DNA of 49,824 bases. Source: JAHIJO01 sp964486075 (GTDB taxonomy: Bacteria; Verrucomicrobiota; Kiritimatiellia; JAAZAB01). The stretch lies in assembly GCA_964486075.1 (NCBI GenBank), contig CAZALU010000015.1:1-49824 (forward strand), in the 5' to 3' direction. This document shows positions 9,101 to 17,075 of the stretch, in pieces. The position numbers were made by a program, and so were the translations under genes. The notes under the pieces were generated by a model. The model made no database searches and was not told the origin of the DNA. It was given only the letters and a program-made list of their open reading frames with translations. Position 1 is the stretch's first letter. Every line of letters starts with the position of its first letter.

Positions 9101-9859
9101 TCATCGTCCGCTGCGTGCCAACCGGTTGATTAGCCCGGCGGCTACGCCGGCGCCGAATCCGTTGTCGATGTTGACCACTGAAATCCCCGGGACACACGAG
9201 TTCAACATGGCCAGCAAAGCGGCAATCCCCTGTAGGCCTGTTCCATACCCGATACTGGTGGGCACGGCAATGATGGGGCGGTCGACTAGTCCGCCCACGA
9301 CAGATGGCAGGGCGCCCTCCATGCCGGCGACTACCACCAGCGCCCGTGCCGTCTTGAGCGCCGGCACATGTTTTACTACCCGGTGCAGGCCGGCTACGCC
9401 GACGTCATAAATCCGTTTCACGGCGGCACCCATGCATTCGGCGGCCAAGGCCGCCTCCTCCGCCACCGGTATATCCGAGGTGCCTGCACAAATCACGGCG
9501 ACCAGGCCGACGCGTCGGACCGGCTTGGTCATTTGCAGGGTGATGGCTTTTGGTAATTCATGGTAGACCGCTTGCGGGTGGGTTAGGCGGATGACAGCGA
9601 ACTGCTCGGGCGTGGCGCGGGTCGCCAGCACATTCTGGCCGGCCGAGGCCAGCACCGACATGATCCCGGCAATTTGCGCGGCCGTTTTGCCGGGCGAATA
9701 AATAACTTCGGGCAGCCCCCGGCGCTGTGCCCGTTCCAAATCGACCCGTGCGAATCCAATGTTCTTTTCGGCGAGTTCCTTGAGCCGCCTTTCAGCGGCA
9801 CGGGGTGACAGGCGCCCGCGGGCGACGAGCTTAAGGATAGCGCTGATGGAAGATTGCAT
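9101..9859 (-). CDS. larB: Pyridinium-3,5-biscarboxylic acid mononucleotide synthase LarB
   Basis: LarB carboxylates and hydrolyses nicotinic acid adenine dinucleotide, the first step of nickel-pincer cofactor synthesis. The 252 residues have an N-terminal helical part (LKLVARGRLSPRAAERRL, GLPEVIYSPGKT) and a C-terminal AIR-carboxylase-like (PurE) domain with ICAGTSDIPVAEEAA, DVGVAGLHRV, VVAGMEGALPSVVGG and PTSIGYG. The catalytic cysteine sits in MLNSCVPGISVVNIDNGFGA. The start lies 9 bases from the stop of glyQS upstream, so larB is probably read from the glyQS message. The usual next enzyme, LarE, is not found here. Confidence 0.94.
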   Translation of the reverse strand: MQSSISAILKLVARGRLSPRAAERRLKELAEKNIGFARVDLERAQRRGLPEVIYSPGKTAAQIAGIMSVLASAGQNVLATRATPEQFAVIRLTHPQAVYHELPKAITLQMTKPVRRVGLVAVICAGTSDIPVAEEAALAAECMGAAVKRIYDVGVAGLHRVVKHVPALKTARALVVVAGMEGALPSVVGGLVDRPIIAVPTSIGYGTGLQGIAALLAMLNSCVPGISVVNIDNGFGAGVAAGLINRLARSGR

Positions 9860-9868
9860 ACCAACGAC

Positions 9869-11299
9869 TCAATCTAAAATATTCCCAAAGTACCCGGGCA
9901 GCTCGGCGATGGCGAGGCGGATTTGCTTCATCGTGTCCCGGTCGCGCACGGTTACCGTCTGGTCGGTGAGGGTCTGAAAATCAATGGTCACACAGAAAGG
10001 GGTGCCGATTTCGTCCTGGCGGCGATAGCGCCGCCCGATGGCCCCGGTCTGGTCCCAGAAGCAAGACCAGCGCCGTTGGAGCGCGGCGAACACTTCCCGC
10101 GCCTTGACCAGCAGTTCTGGCTTGTTTTTCAGCAAGGGGAAGACCGCAACCTGGATCGGCGCGATGGTCGGTGCGAAAGCCATCACTGTGCGGAGTTCGT
10201 AGCCGGCTGGCACCGGTTTGCCCGGTTCGGCTTCGATGGGGGAACCCGGGGTCTCGGCAGTCGGCACCCATTCCTGGCGATAGGCTTCACAAAGCAGGGC
10301 GAGGGCGACACGATCCACCCCGGCCGAGGGTTCCACAACATGCGGAATGAATTTTTCCTTGGTTTCCTGATCGAAATACTCCATGGACTTACCGCTGAAA
10401 GTCTGGTGCTGGGTTAGGTCGAAGGCGCCCCGGGCGGCAATGCCCTCCAGCTCCTGCATGCCGAATGGAAAATCATACATGATATCGGTGCAGGCGCCGG
10501 CATAATGGGCCAGCTCTTCTTTAGGATAGACGTGCTGTTTAAGGCTGGCCTCGGGCAGTCCGATGGAGCGATACCACTTAATCCGTTCCGCCACCCAGTA
10601 TTCATGCCACTGCGCGTCGGAGCCCGGCTTGATGAAATACTCCAGTTCCATCTGCTCGAATTCGCGGGAGCGGAAGATAAAATTACGCGGATTGATCTCG
10701 TTGCGGAATGCCTTACCGATCTGGGCGATGCCGAAAGGAATTTTCTGGCGCGCTACGGAGAGCACATTTTGGAACTGCACGAAAATGCCTTGCGCCGTTT
10801 CCGGGCGCAGATAGGCGACCGAAGCGCTTTCCTCCACCGGCCCGATGAAGGTCTTGAACATCAGGTTGAAGGCGCGCGGCGGGGTGAGATCCTTCGAGCC
10901 ACAGGCCGAGCACTTGATGCCCTCGGGCAGGGCTAGTCCGTTCTCGTTTGTCAGAAGCTTGGCGCCCTGTTCTTCGCAAAGCGTGTCGGCCCTGAAGCGC
11001 TTACGGCAGGACTTGCAGTCAACCATGGGGTCGACGAAGCTGGTGGTGTGGCCCGATGCCTCCCAGACCCGCGGGTGCATGATGATCGAGCAATCCAGAC
11101 CGACGACATCTTCCCGCGCCTGCACGACGGCCTTCCACCAGGCGTCGCGGATATGGCGTTTGAGCTCGCAGCCCAGCGGTCCGTAATCCCAGAACCCGTT
11201 AAGACCCTCGTAGATCTCGGAACTTTGGAAAATGAAACCGCGGCGCTTGCAGAGCGAGCCCAGTGTGTCCATGGAAACTTTGAAAGTCTTGCTTTTCAT
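9869..11299 (-). CDS. glyQS: Glycine--tRNA ligase (alpha2 type)
   Basis: It charges tRNA-Gly. The protein is the single-chain alpha2 type, about 476 residues, not the alpha2beta2 GlyQ/GlyS form. The class II motifs are present: motif 2 in GKAFRNEINPRN with FRSREFEQMELEYF, and motif 3 in EPSAGVDRVALALL. A zinc-binding-type insertion with two CxxC pairs (DCKSCRKRF and IKCSACGSKDL) precedes motif 2. A C-terminal anticodon-binding domain (IQVAVFPLLKNKPELLVKAREV) follows. The ATG at 11299 is preferred over a TTG nine bases upstream. It is divergent from the ROK gene, sharing a 137-base regulatory region, and heads a likely glyQS-larB-larC unit. Confidence 0.95.
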   Translation of the reverse strand: MKSKTFKVSMDTLGSLCKRRGFIFQSSEIYEGLNGFWDYGPLGCELKRHIRDAWWKAVVQAREDVVGLDCSIIMHPRVWEASGHTTSFVDPMVDCKSCRKRFRADTLCEEQGAKLLTNENGLALPEGIKCSACGSKDLTPPRAFNLMFKTFIGPVEESASVAYLRPETAQGIFVQFQNVLSVARQKIPFGIAQIGKAFRNEINPRNFIFRSREFEQMELEYFIKPGSDAQWHEYWVAERIKWYRSIGLPEASLKQHVYPKEELAHYAGACTDIMYDFPFGMQELEGIAARGAFDLTQHQTFSGKSMEYFDQETKEKFIPHVVEPSAGVDRVALALLCEAYRQEWVPTAETPGSPIEAEPGKPVPAGYELRTVMAFAPTIAPIQVAVFPLLKNKPELLVKAREVFAALQRRWSCFWDQTGAIGRRYRRQDEIGTPFCVTIDFQTLTDQTVTVRDRDTMKQIRLAIAELPGYFGNILD

Positions 11300-11331
11300 A
11301 AGCTGCAAGGATGAATGATTGGTGGGGGAAG

Positions 11332-11358
11332 GTCAAGGCCAAAAAACGGCCGCTTGAC
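11332..11358. promoter_or_regulatory. Imperfect inverted repeat over the -35 box, possible operator
   Basis: GTCAAG-GCC and GGC-cg-CTTGAC form an interrupted inverted repeat around AAAAAAC. The right arm contains the -35 hexamer of the plus-strand promoter at 11354. A regulator bound here would block that promoter. This is inferred from position only. Confidence 0.35.
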
Positions 11359-11381
11359 TTGTCCTGCCCATGCATTATACA
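11354..11381 (+). promoter_or_regulatory. Sigma70-like promoter for the ROK gene
   Basis: TTGACT at 11354-11359 and TATACA at 11376-11381 are separated by 16 bases. The start codon follows about 55 bases later with a strong ribosome binding site, so a short 5' leader is expected. Confidence 0.55.
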
Positions 11382-11436
11382 ATGCGCCAATGAAAGTATA
11401 TGTTTATTCAGTAATCAGGCAGGAGGATATAGAACA

Positions 11437-12837
11437 ATGACTCAGGCATGGTGTTTGGTGCCGCCCAAGATAGTGCCGCCACTGGATCCGGGTTTCCGTC
11501 CAGCGGTGCTGGCCAATCGTGCATTTCGCGCTGCGGTGAAAGAATCAGGGCACGGGGTTCCCCTGGTTATCGCGCTGGAAGCTGATAACGGGGCGGTTTC
11601 CCAGTATCGGACCGAGGTGTTTGCCTCCAGCGACCGGCGCTTTGAGTCGAATTTTCCCATCGTCGAAAGGATCGTAAAGTTTCTGCTCTGGCAGAGGGGC
11701 GGGTGGCGAATTATTATTGGCGGGCCGACAGCAGTGGGCGAGCACATTCGCTCCGTATATTCGCATGCCGGCGCCCGGGCTTTCGATGTCAAGCTGATGG
11801 AGGAAGTTTATGGCCGCCCGTTTAGCGTGGAAACGACCACGGCTGACCGTGTTCCCGCAGAAAAAATGACTGCCAAGCCGTTAGGTCGCCATCTGGATGG
11901 ATGCCGCATCGGGTTTGATCTGGGCGCTAGTGACCGCAAAGTGTCGGCGGTCAAGGACGGGCAATCGCTTTTCAGCGAAGAGGTGGTCTGGGATCCCCGT
12001 AATCATGCCGATCCGCAATACCATTTCGATGAAATCATGGCCGCGCTAAAGAAGGCTGCTTCCTATCTGCCGCGGGTTGATGCCATCGGCGGGTCAGCCG
12101 CCGGGATTTACGTCAATAACAGCGTGCGCGTTGCTTCCCTATTCCGCGGCGTTCCCAAAGACTTGTTTGAGACACGGGTACGCGGACTGTTTGATGAGCT
12201 TCAAAAAGCGTGGCAGGGCATTCCCTTCGAGGTGATCAATGACGGTGAAGTGACAGCCCTGGCGGGTTCCATGTCGCTGGGCGTCAACCGCATCCTGGGG
12301 ATTGCCATGGGCTCCAGCCTGGCGGGCGGGTACGTGGACAAGGACGGCAACGTCATAGGCTGGCTCGATGAGCTGGCATTTGCGCCGGTGGATTATCAGC
12401 CCGGGGCACCGCTGGATGAGTGGTCCGGGGATCGGGGCTGCGGCGCCATGTACTTCTCACAGATGGCTGTGAACCGCTTGGCACCGCAGGCCGGTATCGA
12501 GCTTGATCAGAATAAAACCGTCCCGGAACGGCTCAAGGACGTGCAGGCTTTGATGTCCAACGGCGACGCGCGCGCACAAGCTGTGTTTGAAACCATTGGC
12601 ATCTATCTGGGCTATACCGTGGCCCACTACCTTGATTTTTACGACATGGGCCACCTGCTGGTTCTGGGACGGGTGACATCCGGCCAGGGGGGTGATGTAG
12701 TCATTGCCAGGGCCGAAGAGGTGTTGCGCCGGGAATTTTCGGAGTTGGCTAATACCGTCAAGCTGGCGGTGCCCGATGAAGCCAGTCGCCGTGTCGGCCA
12801 AGCCATAGCCGCCGCCAGTCTGCCGGCTCTGCGCTGA
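11437..12837 (+). CDS. ROK-family (sugar kinase-like) protein
   Basis: The 466-residue protein has a C-terminal actin-fold region typical of ROK proteins: phosphate-binding GFDLGASDRK (about residue 158), GGSAAGIYVNN, VINDGEVTALAGS, GIAMGSSLAGGYVD and a late LGRVTSGQGGD. ROK members are ATP-dependent sugar kinases or sugar-responsive repressors. The 150-residue N-terminal part, with no obvious helix-turn-helix, is larger than in simple kinases and I cannot assign it. AGGAGG at 11421-11426, ten bases before the ATG, fixes the start and rules out a longer form from 11311. The zinc motif common in ROK proteins (GHxx...CxCGxxGC) is not visible; GDRGCG is the nearest. The substrate is unknown. Confidence 0.75.
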   Translation: MTQAWCLVPPKIVPPLDPGFRPAVLANRAFRAAVKESGHGVPLVIALEADNGAVSQYRTEVFASSDRRFESNFPIVERIVKFLLWQRGGWRIIIGGPTAVGEHIRSVYSHAGARAFDVKLMEEVYGRPFSVETTTADRVPAEKMTAKPLGRHLDGCRIGFDLGASDRKVSAVKDGQSLFSEEVVWDPRNHADPQYHFDEIMAALKKAASYLPRVDAIGGSAAGIYVNNSVRVASLFRGVPKDLFETRVRGLFDELQKAWQGIPFEVINDGEVTALAGSMSLGVNRILGIAMGSSLAGGYVDKDGNVIGWLDELAFAPVDYQPGAPLDEWSGDRGCGAMYFSQMAVNRLAPQAGIELDQNKTVPERLKDVQALMSNGDARAQAVFETIGIYLGYTVAHYLDFYDMGHLLVLGRVTSGQGGDVVIARAEEVLRREFSELANTVKLAVPDEASRRVGQAIAAASLPALR

Positions 12838-12864
12838 AACCGTAGGCGTACCGCTGCGGCTCGC

Positions 12865-13632
12865 TTAAATAGCCGGCATGATACTCCCGCCGCATACCGG
12901 GATAATAGCGCCCGTGATGAAGCGCGCCAAGTCGCTTGCGAGAAAAATAACGGCGTTGGCTATGTCCTTGTCTTCTCCCCGGCACCTGAGCGCAACCGTG
13001 TTGTCGTATGGGTGATGCGCAGGTACGCCGGCCTCCCGTATTTTGTCGGTGATTGTCCAGCCGGGCGCCACCTGGTTGACGGTGATCTGGTGTTCGCCGA
13101 CTTCTCTGGCCAGCACACGCAGGACCCCGTCCATGCCGCGCTTGCCGGAGACGTAGGCGGATGCGGTCGGGGCGCATTGCATAACGCATTCCGTATTGAT
13201 GGCTATGATCCGCCCCCATTTGCGGTGTATCATCGAGGGCACAAAGGCCTGGGCCATGAGCACGTTCTGCAGTACGCTCGATCTGAATTGGCTTTCGTAA
13301 TCCTCCGGCTTTTGCTCCAAAACAGTTTTCCAGTCGTAAAGCGCGACGGCGTTGTTGACCAGGATGTCGGGGTTCCCCAGTTTTTCCTCCACGGCCTGCC
13401 GCATCCGGTTGACGGAGTCCGGCTGTGTGATATCCGCTTGGAATATATCGGCGCGTACTCCGGCGGCTCTCACTTCCTGGAGAAGCTTTTCTGCGTTTTC
13501 AGCACTGCTATGGTAATGGATCGCGACATCCGCTCCGGCGGTGGCCAAGGCTCTGGCGATGGTCCGGCCCATTTCGCCGGTTGCGCCGGTCACCAGGGCG
13601 AGCTTGCTTTTTAAATCGATGGTGATACTCAT
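12865..13632 (-). CDS. Short-chain dehydrogenase/reductase
   Basis: This is a classical NAD(P)-dependent SDR of 255 residues. The cofactor-binding motif TGATGEMG is at residues 15-22, then QADIT, LVNNA and the catalytic YVSGK. The usual catalytic Ser about 13 residues before the Tyr is replaced: the segment reads INTECVMQCAPTASAY, placing Thr near that position. Its start overlaps the stop of the upstream gene as ATGA, so it is the translationally coupled last gene of the three-gene minus-strand operon. The substrate is probably a sugar, polyol or cyclitol by analogy with DegT-linked SDRs; this is inference. It is convergent with the ROK gene 28 bases away. Confidence 0.85.
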   Translation of the reverse strand: MSITIDLKSKLALVTGATGEMGRTIARALATAGADVAIHYHSSAENAEKLLQEVRAAGVRADIFQADITQPDSVNRMRQAVEEKLGNPDILVNNAVALYDWKTVLEQKPEDYESQFRSSVLQNVLMAQAFVPSMIHRKWGRIIAINTECVMQCAPTASAYVSGKRGMDGVLRVLAREVGEHQITVNQVAPGWTITDKIREAGVPAHHPYDNTVALRCRGEDKDIANAVIFLASDLARFITGAIIPVCGGSIMPAI

Positions 13633-14864
13633 ATCATTCTCCTGATGGCCGACTCCACTCGGCTTCGGATACGCTCTTCGGTGCCCGGCGGCATGCCGCC
13701 GGCTTTGCCATAACCGATATGGGCGCTGGCGGCCTCATAGGTCAGCAGCCGATAGGCGAAGGGCCGCGGCAAATATCCCACCACCCCGCCCGCCTGGGAA
13801 ATTGTCAGAACATGTAGTTGACGCAAGGCGCGCGCCAGGTCTTCGCCGGTGTCATGTAAAATCTCGGCCGGCAGTCCTACGATCACAAGTTTTCCGATCT
13901 GCAACAGGTGAATAGGGAAGGGTGATCGGGTCGGCCAGCGGCCCCGCGCCAGTCCCCTTTGCCAATTATCGATGCCTTTCTTCCATTCGGGACGGTCCGG
14001 TTTGGGGATGGGGCCCTGGAAGCAATAGCGGACGGTGGGGACGATCAGACGCGCTTGGAAAGGAACTGTTGCCAAATTACGGCCGTTTTTCAAGGCCAGG
14101 TGCGCCTGCGCGACAATGCCTTCCGCGCATTCCTGTACCGCCGTGGTGTTGTCGTTGCCCACCCAGCAGTGCGCGGGATGGACGTCGCCAGCGCATCCGG
14201 TGAGAAACAGAGCGTGCCCGCCGCTTTCTTTTTCCCAGAGATCGCAGGTGGTGCCCGGGTAGTCGGGGTGCACATAGCGGTTGTCCGGTCCGAAAACCAG
14301 CGGGTGCATCCCGATGGAAAGCAGGGTGATTGGTGTCCCGCCTTTGCGCCGGATATCCAGCGCGGCCAGCATGCCCCGCCACTTGTTTCGCCCCGGCTCG
14401 TCCGCAGCGCAGCGGAAGTATCCCATGCCGAAAGTCCGGCGCTTTCCGAACCGGCAACTTTCCACGGGCAGCAGGTCATCCCGCGCCTGCCGCGCTGCCT
14501 GGATCAACTGACGGCGCACCAGCTGCATATATTTCTTATCGTAGCCGGGCATACTCGGCGCCATAGGAGCCGAATGCGTGTGGGTGCAGGTCAGGAGCAC
14601 GTTGCGCGCAGGCACTCCCACGGCGCGTCCCATGGCTGTTTCAATGCGACGGGATTCCTCGATCGATAATCCCAAGAGATCGCAGGCGCTGACCAAGGTC
14701 CGTACGCGTCCCGATTCCAAGATGAGCACGCGCGCTTGCAGTGCTTTGTGCACGCCCAGCGCCGGCTGATCCCGCATCCCGAAACCACCCAGCTCGCATC
14801 CGCCACGCGGCGTGATGTCTGCGATGCCAAAACCGGCCGACATCGGACTGTTTGTTTTTTTCAT
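13629..14864 (-). CDS. Neutral/alkaline ceramidase-like hydrolase
   Basis: The 411 residues match the N-terminal domain of neutral ceramidases: AGFGIADITPRGGCELGGFG at the start, ILESGRVRTLVSACDLLGLS, and the zinc-type TCTHTHSAPM. Later come IGMHPLVFGPDNRYVHPDYPG, LTGCAGDVHPA and VIVGLPAEILHDTGEDL. There is no signal peptide and no second immunoglobulin-like ceramidase domain. Such short homologues are frequent in PVC bacteria and need not act on ceramide. They often sit with sugar-metabolism genes. Here it lies between a DegT aminotransferase and an SDR, so a role on an N-acylated or amino-sugar-like substrate is possible. It is coupled to the SDR by an ATGA overlap. Confidence 0.75.
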   Translation of the reverse strand: MKKTNSPMSAGFGIADITPRGGCELGGFGMRDQPALGVHKALQARVLILESGRVRTLVSACDLLGLSIEESRRIETAMGRAVGVPARNVLLTCTHTHSAPMAPSMPGYDKKYMQLVRRQLIQAARQARDDLLPVESCRFGKRRTFGMGYFRCAADEPGRNKWRGMLAALDIRRKGGTPITLLSIGMHPLVFGPDNRYVHPDYPGTTCDLWEKESGGHALFLTGCAGDVHPAHCWVGNDNTTAVQECAEGIVAQAHLALKNGRNLATVPFQARLIVPTVRYCFQGPIPKPDRPEWKKGIDNWQRGLARGRWPTRSPFPIHLLQIGKLVIVGLPAEILHDTGEDLARALRQLHVLTISQAGGVVGYLPRPFAYRLLTYEAASAHIGYGKAGGMPPGTEERIRSRVESAIRRMI

Positions 14865-14893
14865 AAAAACTTTCTAAACTAACGGCCCTGAAG

Positions 14894-16150
14894 CTATTTT
14901 TTGAACCGGCGCGCCTCATCCGCGTTTTCGATCACCTTGGCGACGGCGTCCACAATACCCTGCATCTCCCGGCGCGTGCCCAACAGGATGGGCTGCACCA
15001 GGTTGACGGTTTTGCAGGCCAATTGTTTGGCGACGGGGGTGATTGATTTCCGGTAGTCCGGCTGGCCTTTCTGTTTCGGCTTGCCGCCCAGGAATTGCCA
15101 GTGCCAGAAGCGGCTTTCCTGGAACATTGGATTTTCCTGCAAGGTTCCCCCATAGCCGCCAAAGCCGGTCACGCCTTCCGCCTTCAAGGCGTCGAGCAAC
15201 AGTGGCACATCTATGCCGGTTACCTCGGGATCATGGCGCCAGGAGTATATGTGAAACGCTCGCCGCGTGCCGCGGCGAGTATCGGTGGTTTTCTGAGGAT
15301 GAACTCCCGGGATCTTGGCCATGGCCTGATTGAGGAAGTTCCCGTTCTCCAGCCGCCGGACGGTCTGTGCTTCAAGCCGCTCCAGCTGGCCGATCAGCAG
15401 GGCCGACTGCAGTGCCGTGATCCGTTCGTTGGCGGAGAGGTAGCAGTGCTCATACCAGGGCCGCCCTGGCTGGCGGCCGAAGGAGTGGAAGGATTGAGCC
15501 AGGTTGTAGAGGTCCGTGTTGTTGGTGACCAGGGCGCCGCCTTCCCCACATGTCATGTTCTTCGATGTTTGGAAACTGAAACAGCCGGCGTTGCCTATGG
15601 TGCCCGCCGCCTTGCCGCGATAGAGCATGCCATGGGCGTGAGCTGCGTCCTCTATAATGGCCAGATTATGTTTCCGGGCGAGGGCGTTCAGAGCTGCCAT
15701 ATCACATGGGTTGCCGTAGAGATGCACGGGAATGATCGCGCGTGTGCGCGGCGTGATCCGGCGCGCTACATCCCGCGGGTCGATTGTAAAGGTCTCCGGA
15801 TCAATATCCGCGAAAACCACGGTTGCGCCCATTTGGAGCGCTGCAGTGGCGGTGGCGACAAAAGTGGAAGCGGGGACGATTACTTCGTCGCCCGGCACGA
15901 TGCCGAGCGCTTTGACGGCCAGTTCGAGAGCAGCTGTGCCGTTGGCTACCGGCAGGACGTGCTTGGCCTTCAGGTAGGCGCCGAACTCCCGGGCGAACTC
16001 CACTGTGACAGGGCTATCCAGCCCCCACACGCCGCCCCGTATGACATCAAGTACACGCCGCTCATCCACACGGGATGCCATCGGCCAGCGCGGCCAATGA
16101 TGTTGCGAATTAAAGATCGGTTTTCCACCGAGCAGGGCAAGTTTAGACAT
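14894..16150 (-). CDS. DegT/DnrJ/EryC1-family PLP aminotransferase
   Basis: The 418-residue enzyme has the fold-type I layout of sugar and cyclitol aminotransferases. PANGTAALELAVKAL binds the phosphate, PASTFVATATAALQMGATVVFADID and IPVHLYGNPCDM follow, then IIEDAAHAHG. The PLP lysine is in FSFQTSKNMTCGEGGAL. These enzymes move an amino group onto a keto-sugar or keto-cyclitol. Some members have other roles. The start at 16150 is set by AGGAGG just upstream (reverse strand near 16159-16164). It is the first gene of an operon with the ceramidase-like and SDR genes, transcribed from the promoter at 16234-16262. Confidence 0.85.
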   Translation of the reverse strand: MSKLALLGGKPIFNSQHHWPRWPMASRVDERRVLDVIRGGVWGLDSPVTVEFAREFGAYLKAKHVLPVANGTAALELAVKALGIVPGDEVIVPASTFVATATAALQMGATVVFADIDPETFTIDPRDVARRITPRTRAIIPVHLYGNPCDMAALNALARKHNLAIIEDAAHAHGMLYRGKAAGTIGNAGCFSFQTSKNMTCGEGGALVTNNTDLYNLAQSFHSFGRQPGRPWYEHCYLSANERITALQSALLIGQLERLEAQTVRRLENGNFLNQAMAKIPGVHPQKTTDTRRGTRRAFHIYSWRHDPEVTGIDVPLLLDALKAEGVTGFGGYGGTLQENPMFQESRFWHWQFLGGKPKQKGQPDYRKSITPVAKQLACKTVNLVQPILLGTRREMQGIVDAVAKVIENADEARRFKK

Positions 16151-16181
16151 CGCTGGTCCTCCTGTGGTTATTGCGACAATC

Positions 16182-16204
16182 ATATTCCAGAATATCTGGA
16201 ATAT
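16182..16204. promoter_or_regulatory. Perfect 10-bp inverted repeat, likely operator
   Basis: Arms ATATTCCAGA and TCTGGAATAT flank ATA with no mismatch. The site lies between the minus-strand promoter (16234-16262) and the DegT start codon (16150), about 20-45 bases past the expected transcription start. A dimeric repressor bound there would block elongation. No regulator gene adjoins it. Confidence 0.65.
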
Positions 16205-16233
16205 TTCCTAATTTAATAATCAGTAAAAACATG

Positions 16234-16262
16234 AGTATAAAGGATTGCAGGCTGCGAGTCAA
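16234..16262 (-). promoter_or_regulatory. Near-consensus sigma70-type promoter of the DegT operon
   Basis: On the minus strand TTGACT (16262-16257) and TATACT (16239-16234) are separated by exactly 17 bases. Each hexamer differs from consensus at one position. It is well placed to drive the three genes ending at 12865. Confidence 0.7.
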
Positions 16263-16421
16263 CTTTTTCTTGCCTAAGGCTAAGGTCTTATGCAATCTTT
16301 GATTGTAATTGGTGAGGTGGCCAGAAACCAGAAGTCAGAATTCAACACACTTGGGTTGCGGGCAAGACCTGCGCGAGACTGTTTTGTATCAAGCAGGATG
16401 TGATGCCATAGAAGGGGCGAC

Positions 16422-17075
16422 ATTATAAAATCAGCAGGATGGATATTAATCCTATTGACGGCATTCGCGGTGGATGGCCTTGCTCAAACCCAGACGATGC
16501 GCAAGGCGCACGCGGATCGGAACGAGGCTGGCGTCGTCACGCCGCCCGAAATACAAGATGCCAAGCAGCGCGAGCTGAACCGGAACTCCAAGATCCATGC
16601 GCCCCGGGCAGCCCAGGCCGATGTTAATAAAAACGGAAGCGTTATTTCCAAGGCAACGACCGCGACCAGGCGCTCGCGCTATATCCGTGAAATAGCGTCA
16701 GTTGAACGGCCTTGGGAAAAGATGGCGGACGCCAACAACGACGGCAAGGTCAGTCTCAAGGAATTGCGAGTCTATCACGTGAGCAGAATGGATGCCGACG
16801 GCAACGGCGCTATTACCATCGAGGAGCGACGTGTCTATTGGAACCGTAAGCGTTCAGTTGCCAACACTCCGCTGACAAAGCAGTTCGATGTTAACGGAGA
16901 TGGCTATCTTTCATGGGAGGAAGGCAGGATGCTTCTGAAAGAACGCCTGGCGCTGATCAATAGTGAAGGTAAGGCCATCATCACTACGGATCTGGAAATG
17001 GAGTTTGACGTCAACGGCGATGGCGTTATCGATCGGGCCGAGGAGTCTGCCGTCCAGGCAGCCCTTAAGGAATGA
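16422..17075 (+). CDS. Secreted EF-hand calcium-binding protein
   Basis: Four EF-hand loops are visible: DANNDGKVSLKE, DADGNGAITIEE, DVNGDGYLSWEE and DVNGDGVIDRAE. The protein therefore very likely binds calcium. The frame upstream of a TTG at 16455 encodes a signal peptide (IIKSAGWILILLTAFAVDGLAQ) that the TTG would cut in half. No ATG, GTG or TTG precedes it before a stop at 16401. I therefore place the start at ATT 16422, or ATA 16425, after AGGGG at 16413-16417. This is either a rare start codon or a mutated ATG. The 3' end overlaps the convergent membrane-protein gene by 11 bases. Function beyond calcium binding is unknown. Confidence 0.6.
   Translation: MIKSAGWILILLTAFAVDGLAQTQTMRKAHADRNEAGVVTPPEIQDAKQRELNRNSKIHAPRAAQADVNKNGSVISKATTATRRSRYIREIASVERPWEKMADANNDGKVSLKELRVYHVSRMDADGNGAITIEERRVYWNRKRSVANTPLTKQFDVNGDGYLSWEEGRMLLKERLALINSEGKAIITTDLEMEFDVNGDGVIDRAEESAVQAALKE

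Noticed and set aside
15095..16216. Plus-strand open frame of 373 codons opposite the DegT gene
   Set aside because: It is antisense to an aminotransferase with all family motifs. It has no recognisable domain or ribosome binding site.
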